Assembly (NCBI GenBank): GCA_039798005.1
Contig: JBDKGV010000209.1
Location: 1 to 6,116 of the forward strand
Reading direction: 5' to 3'
From: JBDKGV01 sp039798005
Lineage (GTDB): Bacteria > Fibrobacterota > Fibrobacteria > UBA5070
Length of the DNA stretch: 6,116 nucleotides
Shown in pieces: positions 1-5,120 of this stretch. Each line of letters opens with the position of its first letter. Position 1 is the first letter of the stretch. Under the pieces are notes generated by a model. It was not told the DNA's origin. It was given only the letters and a program-made list of their open reading frames with translations, and made no database searches. A program made the translations under genes and the position numbers.

Positions 1-121
1 GCGGGAGATCGGGCCCTTGCGTCGGGCGGACGATGCCATCCTGATCGACACGTCAACGCTCACCTTCCCCGAGCAGGTGGAGAAGATCCTCTCCATTGTG
101 GAGGCGGGCCTGGCCAAGTAG
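1..121 (+). CDS. cmk: Cytidylate kinase, C-terminal end (5' end outside window)
   Basis: Reading from base 2 gives 39 codons and then TAG at 119-121. The peptide starts REIGPLRRADDAILIDTS and ends AGLAK. It matches the end of bacterial cytidylate kinases, where an (S)REIxPL segment, part of the lid/NMP-binding region, is followed by A-DA-x-IDTS/T and a last amphipathic helix that usually carries a V/I-E-x-I pattern (here VEKILSIVEAGLAK). The enzyme phosphorylates CMP and dCMP with ATP in the cytoplasm to give CDP and dCDP for RNA, DNA and lipid precursors. The Walker A loop and the CMP-binding region lie upstream of the window. The stop falls 35 bases before repeat A1, and I see no clear intrinsic terminator between them. 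The identification rests on a short tail, but the IDTS motif and its spacing are characteristic. Confidence 0.8.
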   Translation, partial: REIGPLRRADDAILIDTSTLTFPEQVEKILSIVEAGLAK

Positions 122-155
122 TTCTTGTCCTTGAACGGAGTTCGGTCCATGGATC

Positions 156-411
156 TTTGAACTGCGTTCTGCGGTTGTTCTGGGGTTCCACCCCAGACCC
201 GGCCAAAGGTGATCCGGCCCACCTTTGGAAACCGCCGCCGGGCGTTCCGCCGCCCGGACCCACGGACTTTCGCAGCCACTTCGCGGGTCTTGCCAACCCT
301 TGCGATCAGCAACCTTGCAAGGAAACCGGCCGCAGCCGTGCCCCGCGCGATCAGGATCGCAACACGGGGACCCCAATTCCGGGGAATGCTAAATCTCGGG
401 CTGCGCCCTCG
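156..411 (+). repeat. Composite hairpin repeat, A type, copy A1
   Basis: This non-coding repeat starts with TTTGAACTGCGTTC. Three stem-loops follow: I at 179-197 (TCTGGGGT/ACCCCAGA), II at 203-228 (CCAAAGGTG/CACCTTTGG) and III at 238-257 (CCGGGCG/CGCCCGG). A conserved core at 268-393 differs from copy A2 at only three positions by my count. A short tail (394-411, containing CGGGCTGCGCCC) is shared with A3. The core itself can fold: CCCCG pairs with CGGGG around an inner GCGAT/ATCGC. The repeat fills the gap between the cmk stop and the toxin stop and ends two bases before the toxin stop codon, so the toxin transcript would read into its antisense strand. No credible gene lies inside it. Confidence 0.85.
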
Positions 412-413
412 CT

Positions 414-737
414 TCAGGCTTCGAGATCGAGGGCAAAGCGCAATGCCATCCGAATATTCAGCCAATCAGCCTCGGAGACTTTCCCTATGCGTCGAATCAA
501 GCGAGGGGAGGGGATGGCGCCGATGCCTTGGACATTCACCCAAGTAGCGCTATCCAATGTGCGAGAAGGAGAAAGGGCGATCTCATATCGACTTTCCCGA
601 AACTGGCTGGTGCAAGGGACATAGATGGCAAGATCTCGCGGTGGGTCGTCATCCTTGCGAGAAACAATGACTACAGGTCTGACCTTTGCAGCCAAGCCAA
701 GATCCGCAAGCCAAATCTCACGCGGTTCAGGGCGCAT
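414..737 (-). CDS. MazF/PemK-family mRNA interferase toxin
   Basis: The product has 107 residues, the usual size for this family. Residues 4-26 carry the opening REIWLADLG and the strand RPVVIVS. Later come TWVNV (65-69) and RRIGKVSEADW (82-92), where family members typically have a 'VNVdqIrtid' strand and an 'IgkLs' helix. Family members are cytoplasmic endoribonucleases that cut mRNA at short single-stranded sequences. From memory of Bacillus MazF, its catalytic Arg25 and Thr48 correspond here to R20 (KVRP) and T43 (PCTSQ), so both are kept. The frame stays open upstream to 881, but the ATG at 737 is chosen because the family-like sequence begins there and because it overlaps the end of the small upstream gene by 11 bases, a usual antitoxin-toxin arrangement. 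Cleavage specificity cannot be read from the sequence. Confidence 0.85.
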   Translation of the reverse strand: MRPEPREIWLADLGLAAKVRPVVIVSRKDDDPPRDLAIYVPCTSQFRESRYEIALSPSRTLDSATWVNVQGIGAIPSPRLIRRIGKVSEADWLNIRMALRFALDLEA

Positions 738-903
738 CAAGGATGTCGAGGATATCCTGCTCCAAATCACGACCGCGAACGGAATCAACGGCCTGAGCAT
801 CACCCCATCGAATGGCATCAAGCACGAGCTGCTCGACTTGGATGCGCGTTTCCTCCGGCCATAGCGCGATGTGCTGGTCAAGTTCCTGTGCGATGGCTGT
901 CAT
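727..903 (-). CDS. Small putative antitoxin, overlapping the toxin gene
   Basis: Reading the minus strand from ATG at 903 gives 58 codons and TGA at 727-729. The protein starts MTAIAQELDQHIALWPEETR and ends EQDILDILDAP. It is acidic and apparently all-helical, with hydrophobic residues spaced as in amphipathic helices and no membrane segment. I recognise no named antitoxin family in it. Its role is inferred from position: it comes first in the operon and its stop overlaps the toxin start (ATGCGCCCTGA), which would couple their translation. Small acidic proteins that mask or bind the toxin are the norm upstream of MazF/PemK genes. No typical DNA-binding fold (AbrB-like or ribbon-helix-helix) is evident, so autoregulation is uncertain. 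A weak promoter candidate on the same strand is TTGTGA (965-960), a 17-base gap, then TACAGG (942-937). No strong ribosome binding site is visible. Confidence 0.65.
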   Translation of the reverse strand: MTAIAQELDQHIALWPEETRIQVEQLVLDAIRWGDAQAVDSVRGRDLEQDILDILDAP

Positions 904-1007
904 GGAAAAAAAGATACCTATTTCAACTCATCGGTGCCTGTACGGAATTGCCCCCAAGATCACAAGTCATGCTCCGGCCGCTTACAGGAACGATTGAACG
1001 GTTGTCA

Positions 1008-1246
1008 TTTGAACTGCGTTCGACTGTTGTTCTGGGCCTTCCCGGCCCAGACCCGGGCCCAGGGCCACTGGCGGCCCTGGGAACCGCCACCCAGGGATGG
1101 CATCCCTGGGGACCCTGCATTTTCGCAGCCACTTTGCGGGGCTTGCCAACCCTTGCGATCAGCAACCTTGCAAGGAAACCGGCCGCAGCCGTGCCCCGCG
1201 CGATCAGGATTGCAACACGGGGACCCCAATTCCGGGGAATGCTAAA
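1008..1246 (+). repeat. Composite hairpin repeat, A type, copy A2
   Basis: This copy starts with TTTGAACTGCGTTC like A1. Stem-loop I is at 1031-1051 (TCTGGGCC/GGCCCAGA), II at 1058-1081 (CCCAGGGCC/GGCCCTGGG) and III at 1090-1110 (CCCAGGGATG/CATCCCTGGG around one central G). The conserved core at 1121-1246 carries three substitutions relative to A1. The stems of A1 and A2 differ in sequence but pair equally well. The copy begins about 100 bases upstream of the antitoxin start, on the opposite strand, and lies in direct orientation to A1, so the two bracket the toxin-antitoxin operon. The CGGGCTGCGCCC tail seen in A1 is missing. Confidence 0.85.
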
Positions 1247-1286
1247 CCTTTGCGCTTGCTTCTCCCTTGCTGATTCTTGCAGCTTT

Positions 1287-1526
1287 CCGCTTCGGCCCTT
1301 GGGACCCGCGTCGAAGGCGCCTCGCCTTCGCTAGCGGGTTTCGTGAGTTCGCCATTCCGCAGCCGTCCACTGCCAGCGATCCTTTTGCTGGGGTGCAGGG
1401 GGTGGAACCCCCGCGAGCGGGTTCCAAGGGTGGCCGGCGCCACCCTTGGCCGGGTGCAGGGCGGAGCGCCTGCAGAATAATTTTCAAATCGGGCCGCACC
1501 CAAGCGTAGGCCGAGCGCAGTTCAAA
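1287..1526 (-). repeat. Composite hairpin repeat, B type, copy B1
   Basis: Read on the minus strand, this copy starts at 1526 with TTTGAACTGCGCTC, the same start as the A copies. A spacer that A lacks follows, then a stem I equivalent (TGCAGG/CCTGCA, 1454-1473), stem II at 1424-1449 (11 paired bases CCAAGGGTGGC/GCCACCCTTGG, loop of four) and stem III at 1402-1423 (GGAACCC/GGGTTCC). Its 3' half is unrelated to A. It holds a small CCAGC/GCTGG stem and a compound hairpin at 1304-1339, with CGAAGGCG/CGCCTTCG inside ACCCGC/GCGGGT. It faces A2 tail to tail, with 40 unassigned bases between them. Just beyond its start, a CGGGCTGCGCCC fragment on the same strand (near 1549-1538) resembles the tail of A1. 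Confidence 0.8.
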
Positions 1527-1562
1527 GAACAACAGCCCGGGCGCAGCCCGACGGAATCTTAT

Positions 1563-1619
1563 ATACGCCGCACGCAGTGCAATTCGAGCCGAGGCATTCC
1601 TGAACGGAAATCGGCGTAT
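1563..1619. repeat. Spaced inverted repeat upstream of the trpB promoter
   Basis: ATACGCCG at 1563-1570 is the exact reverse complement of CGGCGTAT at 1612-1619, with 41 bases between. The right arm ends 11 bases before the putative -35 box of trpB. It could be a pair of regulator half-sites or a chance match, because eight-base arms at this distance are not rare. No gene is seen in this stretch. Confidence 0.3.
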
Positions 1620-1629
1620 GCCACCGCAA

Positions 1630-1658
1630 TTGTCTGGCCGATCGGAATATCTGACAAT
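1630..1658 (+). promoter_or_regulatory. Putative sigma-70-type promoter of trpB
   Basis: TTGTCT at 1630-1635 and GACAAT at 1653-1658 lie 17 bases apart, the preferred spacing for housekeeping sigma factors. They match TTGACA at four of six positions and TATAAT at four of six. Transcription would begin near 1665 and leave a leader of about 70 bases. A short CCCCG/CGGGG hairpin (1671-1683) and a direct repeat TTCCGGAG (1689-1696 and 1708-1715) lie in that leader. There is no tryptophan-rich leader peptide, so classical trp attenuation is not indicated. Confidence 0.45.
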
Positions 1659-1735
1659 ACCTTGATGGGTCCCCGACACGGGGAGTGTTTCCGGAGGCGC
1701 TGGTGCTTCCGGAGCGTATTCAGGAAAGGTCGAGC

Positions 1736-3040
1736 ATGAGCACTGCGACGCGCTTCACCCTTGGGCAGGAAGACATTCCCAAGGCCTGGTACAATATCGC
1801 CGCCGATTTCGCGGAGCCGATGCCGCCGATGCTCAATCCGGGGACCAACCAGCCTTTGGATCCGGCCATGATGGAGGCGATCTTCGCCAAGCCCATCGTC
1901 GAGCAGGAGTTCTCCAAGGAACGCTGGATCGAGATCCCCGAGGAGGTCCGCGAAGTGCTGGCCCTGTGGAGGCCCACGCCGCTGCTGCGTTCGGTGCGCC
2001 TTGAAAAGGCCTTGGGCACGCCTGCCCATATCTATTACAAGTACGAGGGCAACTCGCCCGCCGGTTCGCACAAGCCCAACTCGGCCATTCCTCAAGCCTT
2101 CTACAACAAGCAGGCCGGCATCAAGCGCTTGGCCACCGAGACCGGTGCAGGCCAATGGGGAAGCTCCCTCTCGCTTGCCTGCCAGCTCTTCGGGCTGGAG
2201 TGCACCGTGTACATGGTGGGTTCCAGCTACCGCCAGAAGCCCTACCGTCGCATGGCCATGGAGACGTGGGGCGCCACCGTCCACGCATCGCCTTCGATGG
2301 AGACGGAATACGGACGTCGCATCCGCACGGAAGATCCTCACACCGCAGGCTCGCTTGGCATCGCCATTTCCGAGGCGGTCGAGGATACCGTGAAGACTCC
2401 CGGCACCAAGTACGCCCTGGGTTCGGTGCTCAATCACGTGTGCCTGCATCAGACCGTGATCGGCCAGGAGGCCATGCGTCAGATGGAGATGGCCGGCGAG
2501 GAGCCCGACGTCGTGGTGGGCTGCGCCGGAGGCGGCTCGAACTTCGCAGGCATTGCGTTCCCCTACCTGCGCGAGAAGATCGTCAACGGGAAGAAGACGC
2601 GCATCATCGCGGTCGAGCCATCCTCCTGCCCCACGCTGACCCAGGGCGAGCTGCGCTACGACTTCGGCGACACCGCCATGACCACGCCGCTGATGAAGAT
2701 GTACACGCTGGGCGCCGACTTCATGCCGCCTTCGCTCCATGCGGGCGGCCTGCGCTACCACGGCATGGCGCCTACGGTCAGTCATGCCTTCCAGCAGGGA
2801 CTGTGCGAGGCGCGTGCCTACAGCCAGCTCGAGGTCTTCGAGGCTGCCACCCTGTTCGCCCGTGCCGAAGGCATCATCCCGGCCCCCGAGTCGAGCCACG
2901 CCATCAAGGCAGTGATCGACGAGGCGCTGGAAGCCAAGAAGGAAGGCAAGAAGCGGGTCATCGTGTTCAACCTGTCGGGACACGGACTGCTTGATCTCGC
3001 GAGCTTCGAGGCCTACCGGCTGGGAAGCATGAACATGTAA
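1736..3040 (+). CDS. trpB: TrpB2-type tryptophan synthase beta chain (PLP enzyme)
   Basis: The product has 434 residues, a normal length for the TrpB2 (TrpB-like) group and longer than classical TrpB1 (about 390-400). It is expected to condense L-serine with indole to L-tryptophan in the cytoplasm using pyridoxal phosphate. Visible motifs are GNSPAGSHKPN with the PLP lysine at K113, TETGAGQWG with the catalytic glutamate at E135, the phosphate-binding GGGSN at 265-269, and NLSGHG at 412-417 near the C-terminus. The N-terminal extension (about residues 1-75, including MPPMLNPGTNQPLDP) and the segments KPYRRMAMETWGA and HAGGLRYHGMAP are typical of TrpB2. The ATG at 1736 is preferred over an in-frame GTG at 1685 because AGGAAAGG (1722-1729) precedes it at good spacing. 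No trpA or other trp gene is adjacent, so a stand-alone or indole-salvage role is possible. An intrinsic terminator follows at 3081. Confidence 0.95.
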   Translation: MSTATRFTLGQEDIPKAWYNIAADFAEPMPPMLNPGTNQPLDPAMMEAIFAKPIVEQEFSKERWIEIPEEVREVLALWRPTPLLRSVRLEKALGTPAHIYYKYEGNSPAGSHKPNSAIPQAFYNKQAGIKRLATETGAGQWGSSLSLACQLFGLECTVYMVGSSYRQKPYRRMAMETWGATVHASPSMETEYGRRIRTEDPHTAGSLGIAISEAVEDTVKTPGTKYALGSVLNHVCLHQTVIGQEAMRQMEMAGEEPDVVVGCAGGGSNFAGIAFPYLREKIVNGKKTRIIAVEPSSCPTLTQGELRYDFGDTAMTTPLMKMYTLGADFMPPSLHAGGLRYHGMAPTVSHAFQQGLCEARAYSQLEVFEAATLFARAEGIIPAPESSHAIKAVIDEALEAKKEGKKRVIVFNLSGHGLLDLASFEAYRLGSMNM

Positions 3041-3045
3041 TCCTC

Positions 3046-3430
3046 TTGAGCTGCGCTCGAGCTTTCGGCTTGGGCCTTGCGGGGCGTGGCTTATTGGCTG
3101 CGCCCCTTTCTTTTTTGACTCCGTCGGGGTGGTTGCACTGCTGTTGTTCTGGGCCCTCCCGGCCCAGACCCGGGCCCACTCCCATTGGCAACACGACGCG
3201 GGGAGCTCACGCCCGAAGGGTGGGAGAAGGGCACTGGCGCCCCTAGGAACCGCCACCCAGGGATGGCATCCCTGGGGACCCTGCATTTTCGCAGCGACTT
3301 CGCGGATCTTGCCACCACTTGCGATCAGCAACCTTGCAAGGGAACCGGCCTCACCTTGCCCCGCGCGATCAGGATCGCAACACGGGGGCCCCATTGCCGG
3401 GGAATGCCAGATCTCGGGCTTTGCCCTCGC
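3046..3430 (+). repeat. Composite hairpin repeat, A type, copy A3 (expanded)
   Basis: This copy starts six bases after the trpB stop with TTGAGCTGCGCTC, a variant of the common start. A segment that A1 and A2 lack follows and contains the trpB terminator. A second start-like TTGCACTGC (about 3134-3142) leads into stem I at 3148-3168 (TCTGGGCC/GGCCCAGA). The stem II region is enlarged and no longer a simple hairpin. Stem III at 3256-3276 equals that of A2. The core (3287 to about 3412) has more substitutions than A1 versus A2 and a one-base deletion in the CCGGCCTCACC stretch. The tail, with CGGGCTTTGCCC, ends near 3430 and matches the A1 tail. Apparently a composite of two partial copies. Confidence 0.8.
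3081..3116 (+). terminator. Intrinsic terminator of trpB
   Basis: GGGGCG (3081-3086) pairs with CGCCCC (3101-3106), with a further GC/GC pair inside a TG/TG internal loop, and TTTCTTTTTT follows directly (3107-3116). A GC-rich stem followed by a T run 41 bases after the trpB stop fits a rho-independent terminator. It lies inside repeat A3. Confidence 0.75.
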
Positions 3431-3457
3431 GTTGCAAGGGAAACCGGGGATGAGCCG

Positions 3458-3485
3458 TTTTTGGGACGGATGATTGTTCTATAAT
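3458..3485 (+). promoter_or_regulatory. Putative promoter of the FISUMP-domain gene
   Basis: A perfect TATAAT (3480-3485) is preceded by a T-rich, weak -35 candidate (TTTTTG, 3458-3463) at 16 bases. Transcription would begin near 3492. This argues for translation from the ATG at 3530 rather than 3503, because the ribosome binding site for 3503 would sit at the very 5' end of the RNA. The promoter lies just outside the end of repeat A3. Confidence 0.5.
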
Positions 3486-3529
3486 GCTTGGCAGGATCAG
3501 CAATGATTTCATTTCCAGCAAGGAATCCT

Positions 3530-4603
3530 ATGCGTTTGTTTTGGGGCCGAACATTGTCCCGTAGGTTCATGGTCATTGCAACCTTGAGCGGCCTTTCCCG
3601 AGCCAATCTTTCCTTGTCCGGGACGATTCTGAATCCAGACAGCACTGCAATGGCTGGCGTGACTGTCACCCTTGCAAGCACGAAAGCCGTGGCCACGACA
3701 AACAGTCAAGGCATTTGGGTTTTGGATGGTGGTACCACGCAAGTCAACGCGCGAATTTCCAAGCCGCATGCCGTTTCTGGGCATGCCGTGCTCAACCATG
3801 GACGCTTGGAGCTGAACTATCAAGGAAGGCTGATTTCGGGGCGCAGTGCCGGTTCCTTGGGCAGCAAGCCGCCGTCTTTGAGCTTTGCCAACGGACGGGT
3901 ATCGACGGTCAAGGATACCCTGATCTATTCCTACAATGGCAAGGTGTTCCTGCGGGATACCATTGCCGAGTCCCGAACGGGAATCGTCCGTTTTTGTGAC
4001 ACCAATGCCAGTCCCAATCACATCTACGGTTGGTTTGTGGATTCTCGGAATGGCCGGTTGTATCGAAGCATCAAGATCGGCTCCCAAATCTGGATGGCAC
4101 AGAACCTGAATTTCGTAACATCCAATTCTTGGTTGGCTTGGAATAAAAAGGATTCCACCATCAAGTATGGGCGCTGGTACAGTTGGGCCGGTGCCATGGG
4201 CCTTGATGATTCTTGCCATTCCAAGGTTTGCTCCTCGGTCGTCAAACCTAAACAGCAGGGAGCTTGCCCTGCCGGGTGGCATGTCCCCAGCAACGCGGAA
4301 TGGGACACCTTGTTCGCCAATGTCGGCGGAAGGGATTCGGCAGGAACGAAGCTCAAATCCTCCCGTGGTTGGCTTCGACAAAACGGAACGGACGCCTTTG
4401 GATTCGGGCTCCTGCCGGCGGGCGCCAGCAGCGGCTCCTCCTCCAGTGGAGCCGGTACGGATGGATACTTCTGCGCGGCTGACGAATTGAGCGCGTACTT
4501 CTCTTGGTTCGCCTATACCGGCATAGGCGACTTGCCGAACATGAATCGTGGCAATTACATGAAGTCGAACCGCTATTCCCTGCGATGCGTCCTGGATGAC
4601 TGA
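3530..4603 (+). CDS. Exported FISUMP-domain protein
   Basis: The product has 357 residues from the ATG at 3530, chosen for AGGA at 3521-3524 and the promoter position; ATG 3503 is an in-frame alternative adding nine residues. The N-terminus looks like a Sec signal peptide: basic RLFWGRTLSRR, hydrophobic FMVIATLSGL, possible cleavage after SRA (25). Residues 28-75 resemble a carboxypeptidase-regulatory-like beta sandwich (LSGTILNPDSTAMAGVTVTL, then a TTNSQGIW turn). After a serine- and glycine-rich region, residues 177-357 form the FISUMP domain: IKIGSQIWMAQNLN, YGRWYSWAGAM, GACPAGWHVPSNAEWDTL, AGTKLKSSRGW, GTDAFGFGLLPAG and final SLRCVLDD. Such domains recur in cell-surface or secreted proteins; their biochemical role is not established. 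No lipobox or C-terminal sorting signal is clear. It has its own promoter and is probably monocistronic. Confidence 0.85.
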   Translation: MRLFWGRTLSRRFMVIATLSGLSRANLSLSGTILNPDSTAMAGVTVTLASTKAVATTNSQGIWVLDGGTTQVNARISKPHAVSGHAVLNHGRLELNYQGRLISGRSAGSLGSKPPSLSFANGRVSTVKDTLIYSYNGKVFLRDTIAESRTGIVRFCDTNASPNHIYGWFVDSRNGRLYRSIKIGSQIWMAQNLNFVTSNSWLAWNKKDSTIKYGRWYSWAGAMGLDDSCHSKVCSSVVKPKQQGACPAGWHVPSNAEWDTLFANVGGRDSAGTKLKSSRGWLRQNGTDAFGFGLLPAGASSGSSSSGAGTDGYFCAADELSAYFSWFAYTGIGDLPNMNRGNYMKSNRYSLRCVLDD

Positions 4604-4614
4604 AGCTGCAAACA

Positions 4615-4661
4615 GCAGGAGATGACGGACCTCCGCATCAGCAATGATGCCTGCCCTTTTT
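4615..4661 (+). terminator. Possible intrinsic terminator of the FISUMP gene
   Basis: GCATCA (4635-4640) and TGATGC (4645-4650) form a stem with a GCAA loop, and CTGCCC then TTTTT (4657-4661) follows. An alternative outer pairing GCAGG (4615-4619) with CCTGC (4650-4654) would place the stem directly beside the T run. The T run is short, so this is a moderate candidate, 12 to 30 bases after the stop. Confidence 0.5.
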
Positions 4662-4712
4662 CGGATCAAGTCAAGGTCGAACGCGCTACGACGAAGGGGA
4701 TCTGCCGCCCCC

Positions 4713-4920
4713 CCGCTTCGGCCAATGGGTCCCGCGTCGAAGGCGCCTCGCCTTCGCTAGCGGGTTTCGTAAGCTGCCCGTTCCCGCTGCCTTCCACTGC
4801 CAGCGATCCTTTTGCTGGGGTGCAGGGGGTGGAACCCCCGCGAGCGGGTTCCAAGGGTGGCCGGCGCCACCCTTGGCCGGGTCTGGGCCGGAGGTCCAGA
4901 GCAACGGGCACGCAGTGCAA
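4713..4920 (-). repeat. Composite hairpin repeat, B type, copy B2
   Basis: Read on the minus strand from 4920 it starts TTGCACTGCGTGCC, then GTTGCTCTGG, which aligns with GTTGTTCTGG of the A copies. Stem I is at 4882-4900 (TCTGGGCC/GGTCCAGA, one G-T pair) and stem II at 4851-4876 (11 paired bases, identical to B1). Stem III is at 4829-4850 (GGAACCC/GGGTTCC). The B-specific half carries the compound hairpin at 4731-4764. Stretches around stems II and III and the compound hairpin look identical to B1, whereas the 25 or so bases after the compound hairpin (from about 4771) and the stem I region differ. It lies between the convergent FISUMP and secA genes. Confidence 0.8.
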
Positions 4921-5056
4921 GACCGATGTGCGGTTGCGCCATGCCGGACGCAGGGCCGCGCAGCGGGTGCCGTCAGGCACCGAGCCGAGGAGGCGAGCCC
5001 GGAGGAGGGCGACCCCGCTCCGGTTGCGACAAGTTCCACGGGCGGGGTGGCGCCCC
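4921..5056. other. GC-rich intergenic stretch without a recognisable gene
   Basis: This stretch lies between repeat B2 and the secA terminator. It contains a perfect GGTGCC/GGCACC hairpin with a GTCA loop (4966-4981) and several GAGG/CGAGCC runs. Open frames cross it on both strands, but none has a convincing start, ribosome binding site or recognisable protein sequence. It may be part of another repeat family, but there is only one copy in the window. Confidence 0.4.
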
Positions 5057-5090
5057 AAAAAGAAAAGGACCCTCCCGAAGGAGAGTCCTT
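5057..5090 (-). terminator. Intrinsic terminator of secA
   Basis: On the minus strand AAGGAC and CTCC pair with GGAG and GTCCTT across one mismatch, closed by a C(TTCG)G tetraloop, and a T-rich run (TTCTTTTT) follows at 5064-5057. The hairpin begins 30 bases after the secA stop. UUCG loops closed by C-G are unusually stable, and this is the clearest terminator in the window. Confidence 0.9.
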
Positions 5091-5120
5091 GAGCGGCAAG
5101 CCGCAGGCGAACTTAGAAGA

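Noticed and set aside
738..881. N-terminal extension of the toxin frame up to 881.
   Set aside because: The extra 48 residues are serine- and arginine-rich, do not resemble the toxin family and overlap the antitoxin gene in another frame.
1005..1229. Similar open frames on the minus strand of A1 and A2, starting MGSPCC-DPDRAGHG (N in place of D in A2), which look like a conserved small protein.
   Set aside because: The similarity follows from the repeat core itself. In A3 a one-base deletion shifts the frame after the first dozen or so residues, so the protein is not maintained, and no ribosome binding site is evident.
528..1334. A 268-codon plus-strand frame across the toxin-antitoxin genes and A2.
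   Set aside because: It is antisense to the toxin-antitoxin genes and then passes through a repeat; it has no recognisable domain.
156..1526. CRISPR array or tandem repeat.
   Set aside because: Copies are over 200 bases long, few, unevenly spaced and in both orientations; there are no short regular repeats and spacers and no cas genes.
1242..1679. Open frames in B1 and B2 sharing STPCTPAKGSLAV-like peptides.
   Set aside because: They run through perfect hairpins in repeat DNA; peptide similarity only reflects near-identical nucleotides, with no coding signature.
1559..3394. A 611-codon open frame on the minus strand covering trpB.
   Set aside because: It is antisense to an intact trpB with all catalytic motifs; its composition is typical of a GC-rich shadow frame and it extends into repeat A3.
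3509..4669. A 386-codon minus-strand frame opposite the FISUMP gene.
   Set aside because: The plus strand has a recognised domain, signal peptide, promoter and ribosome binding site; the minus frame has none of these.
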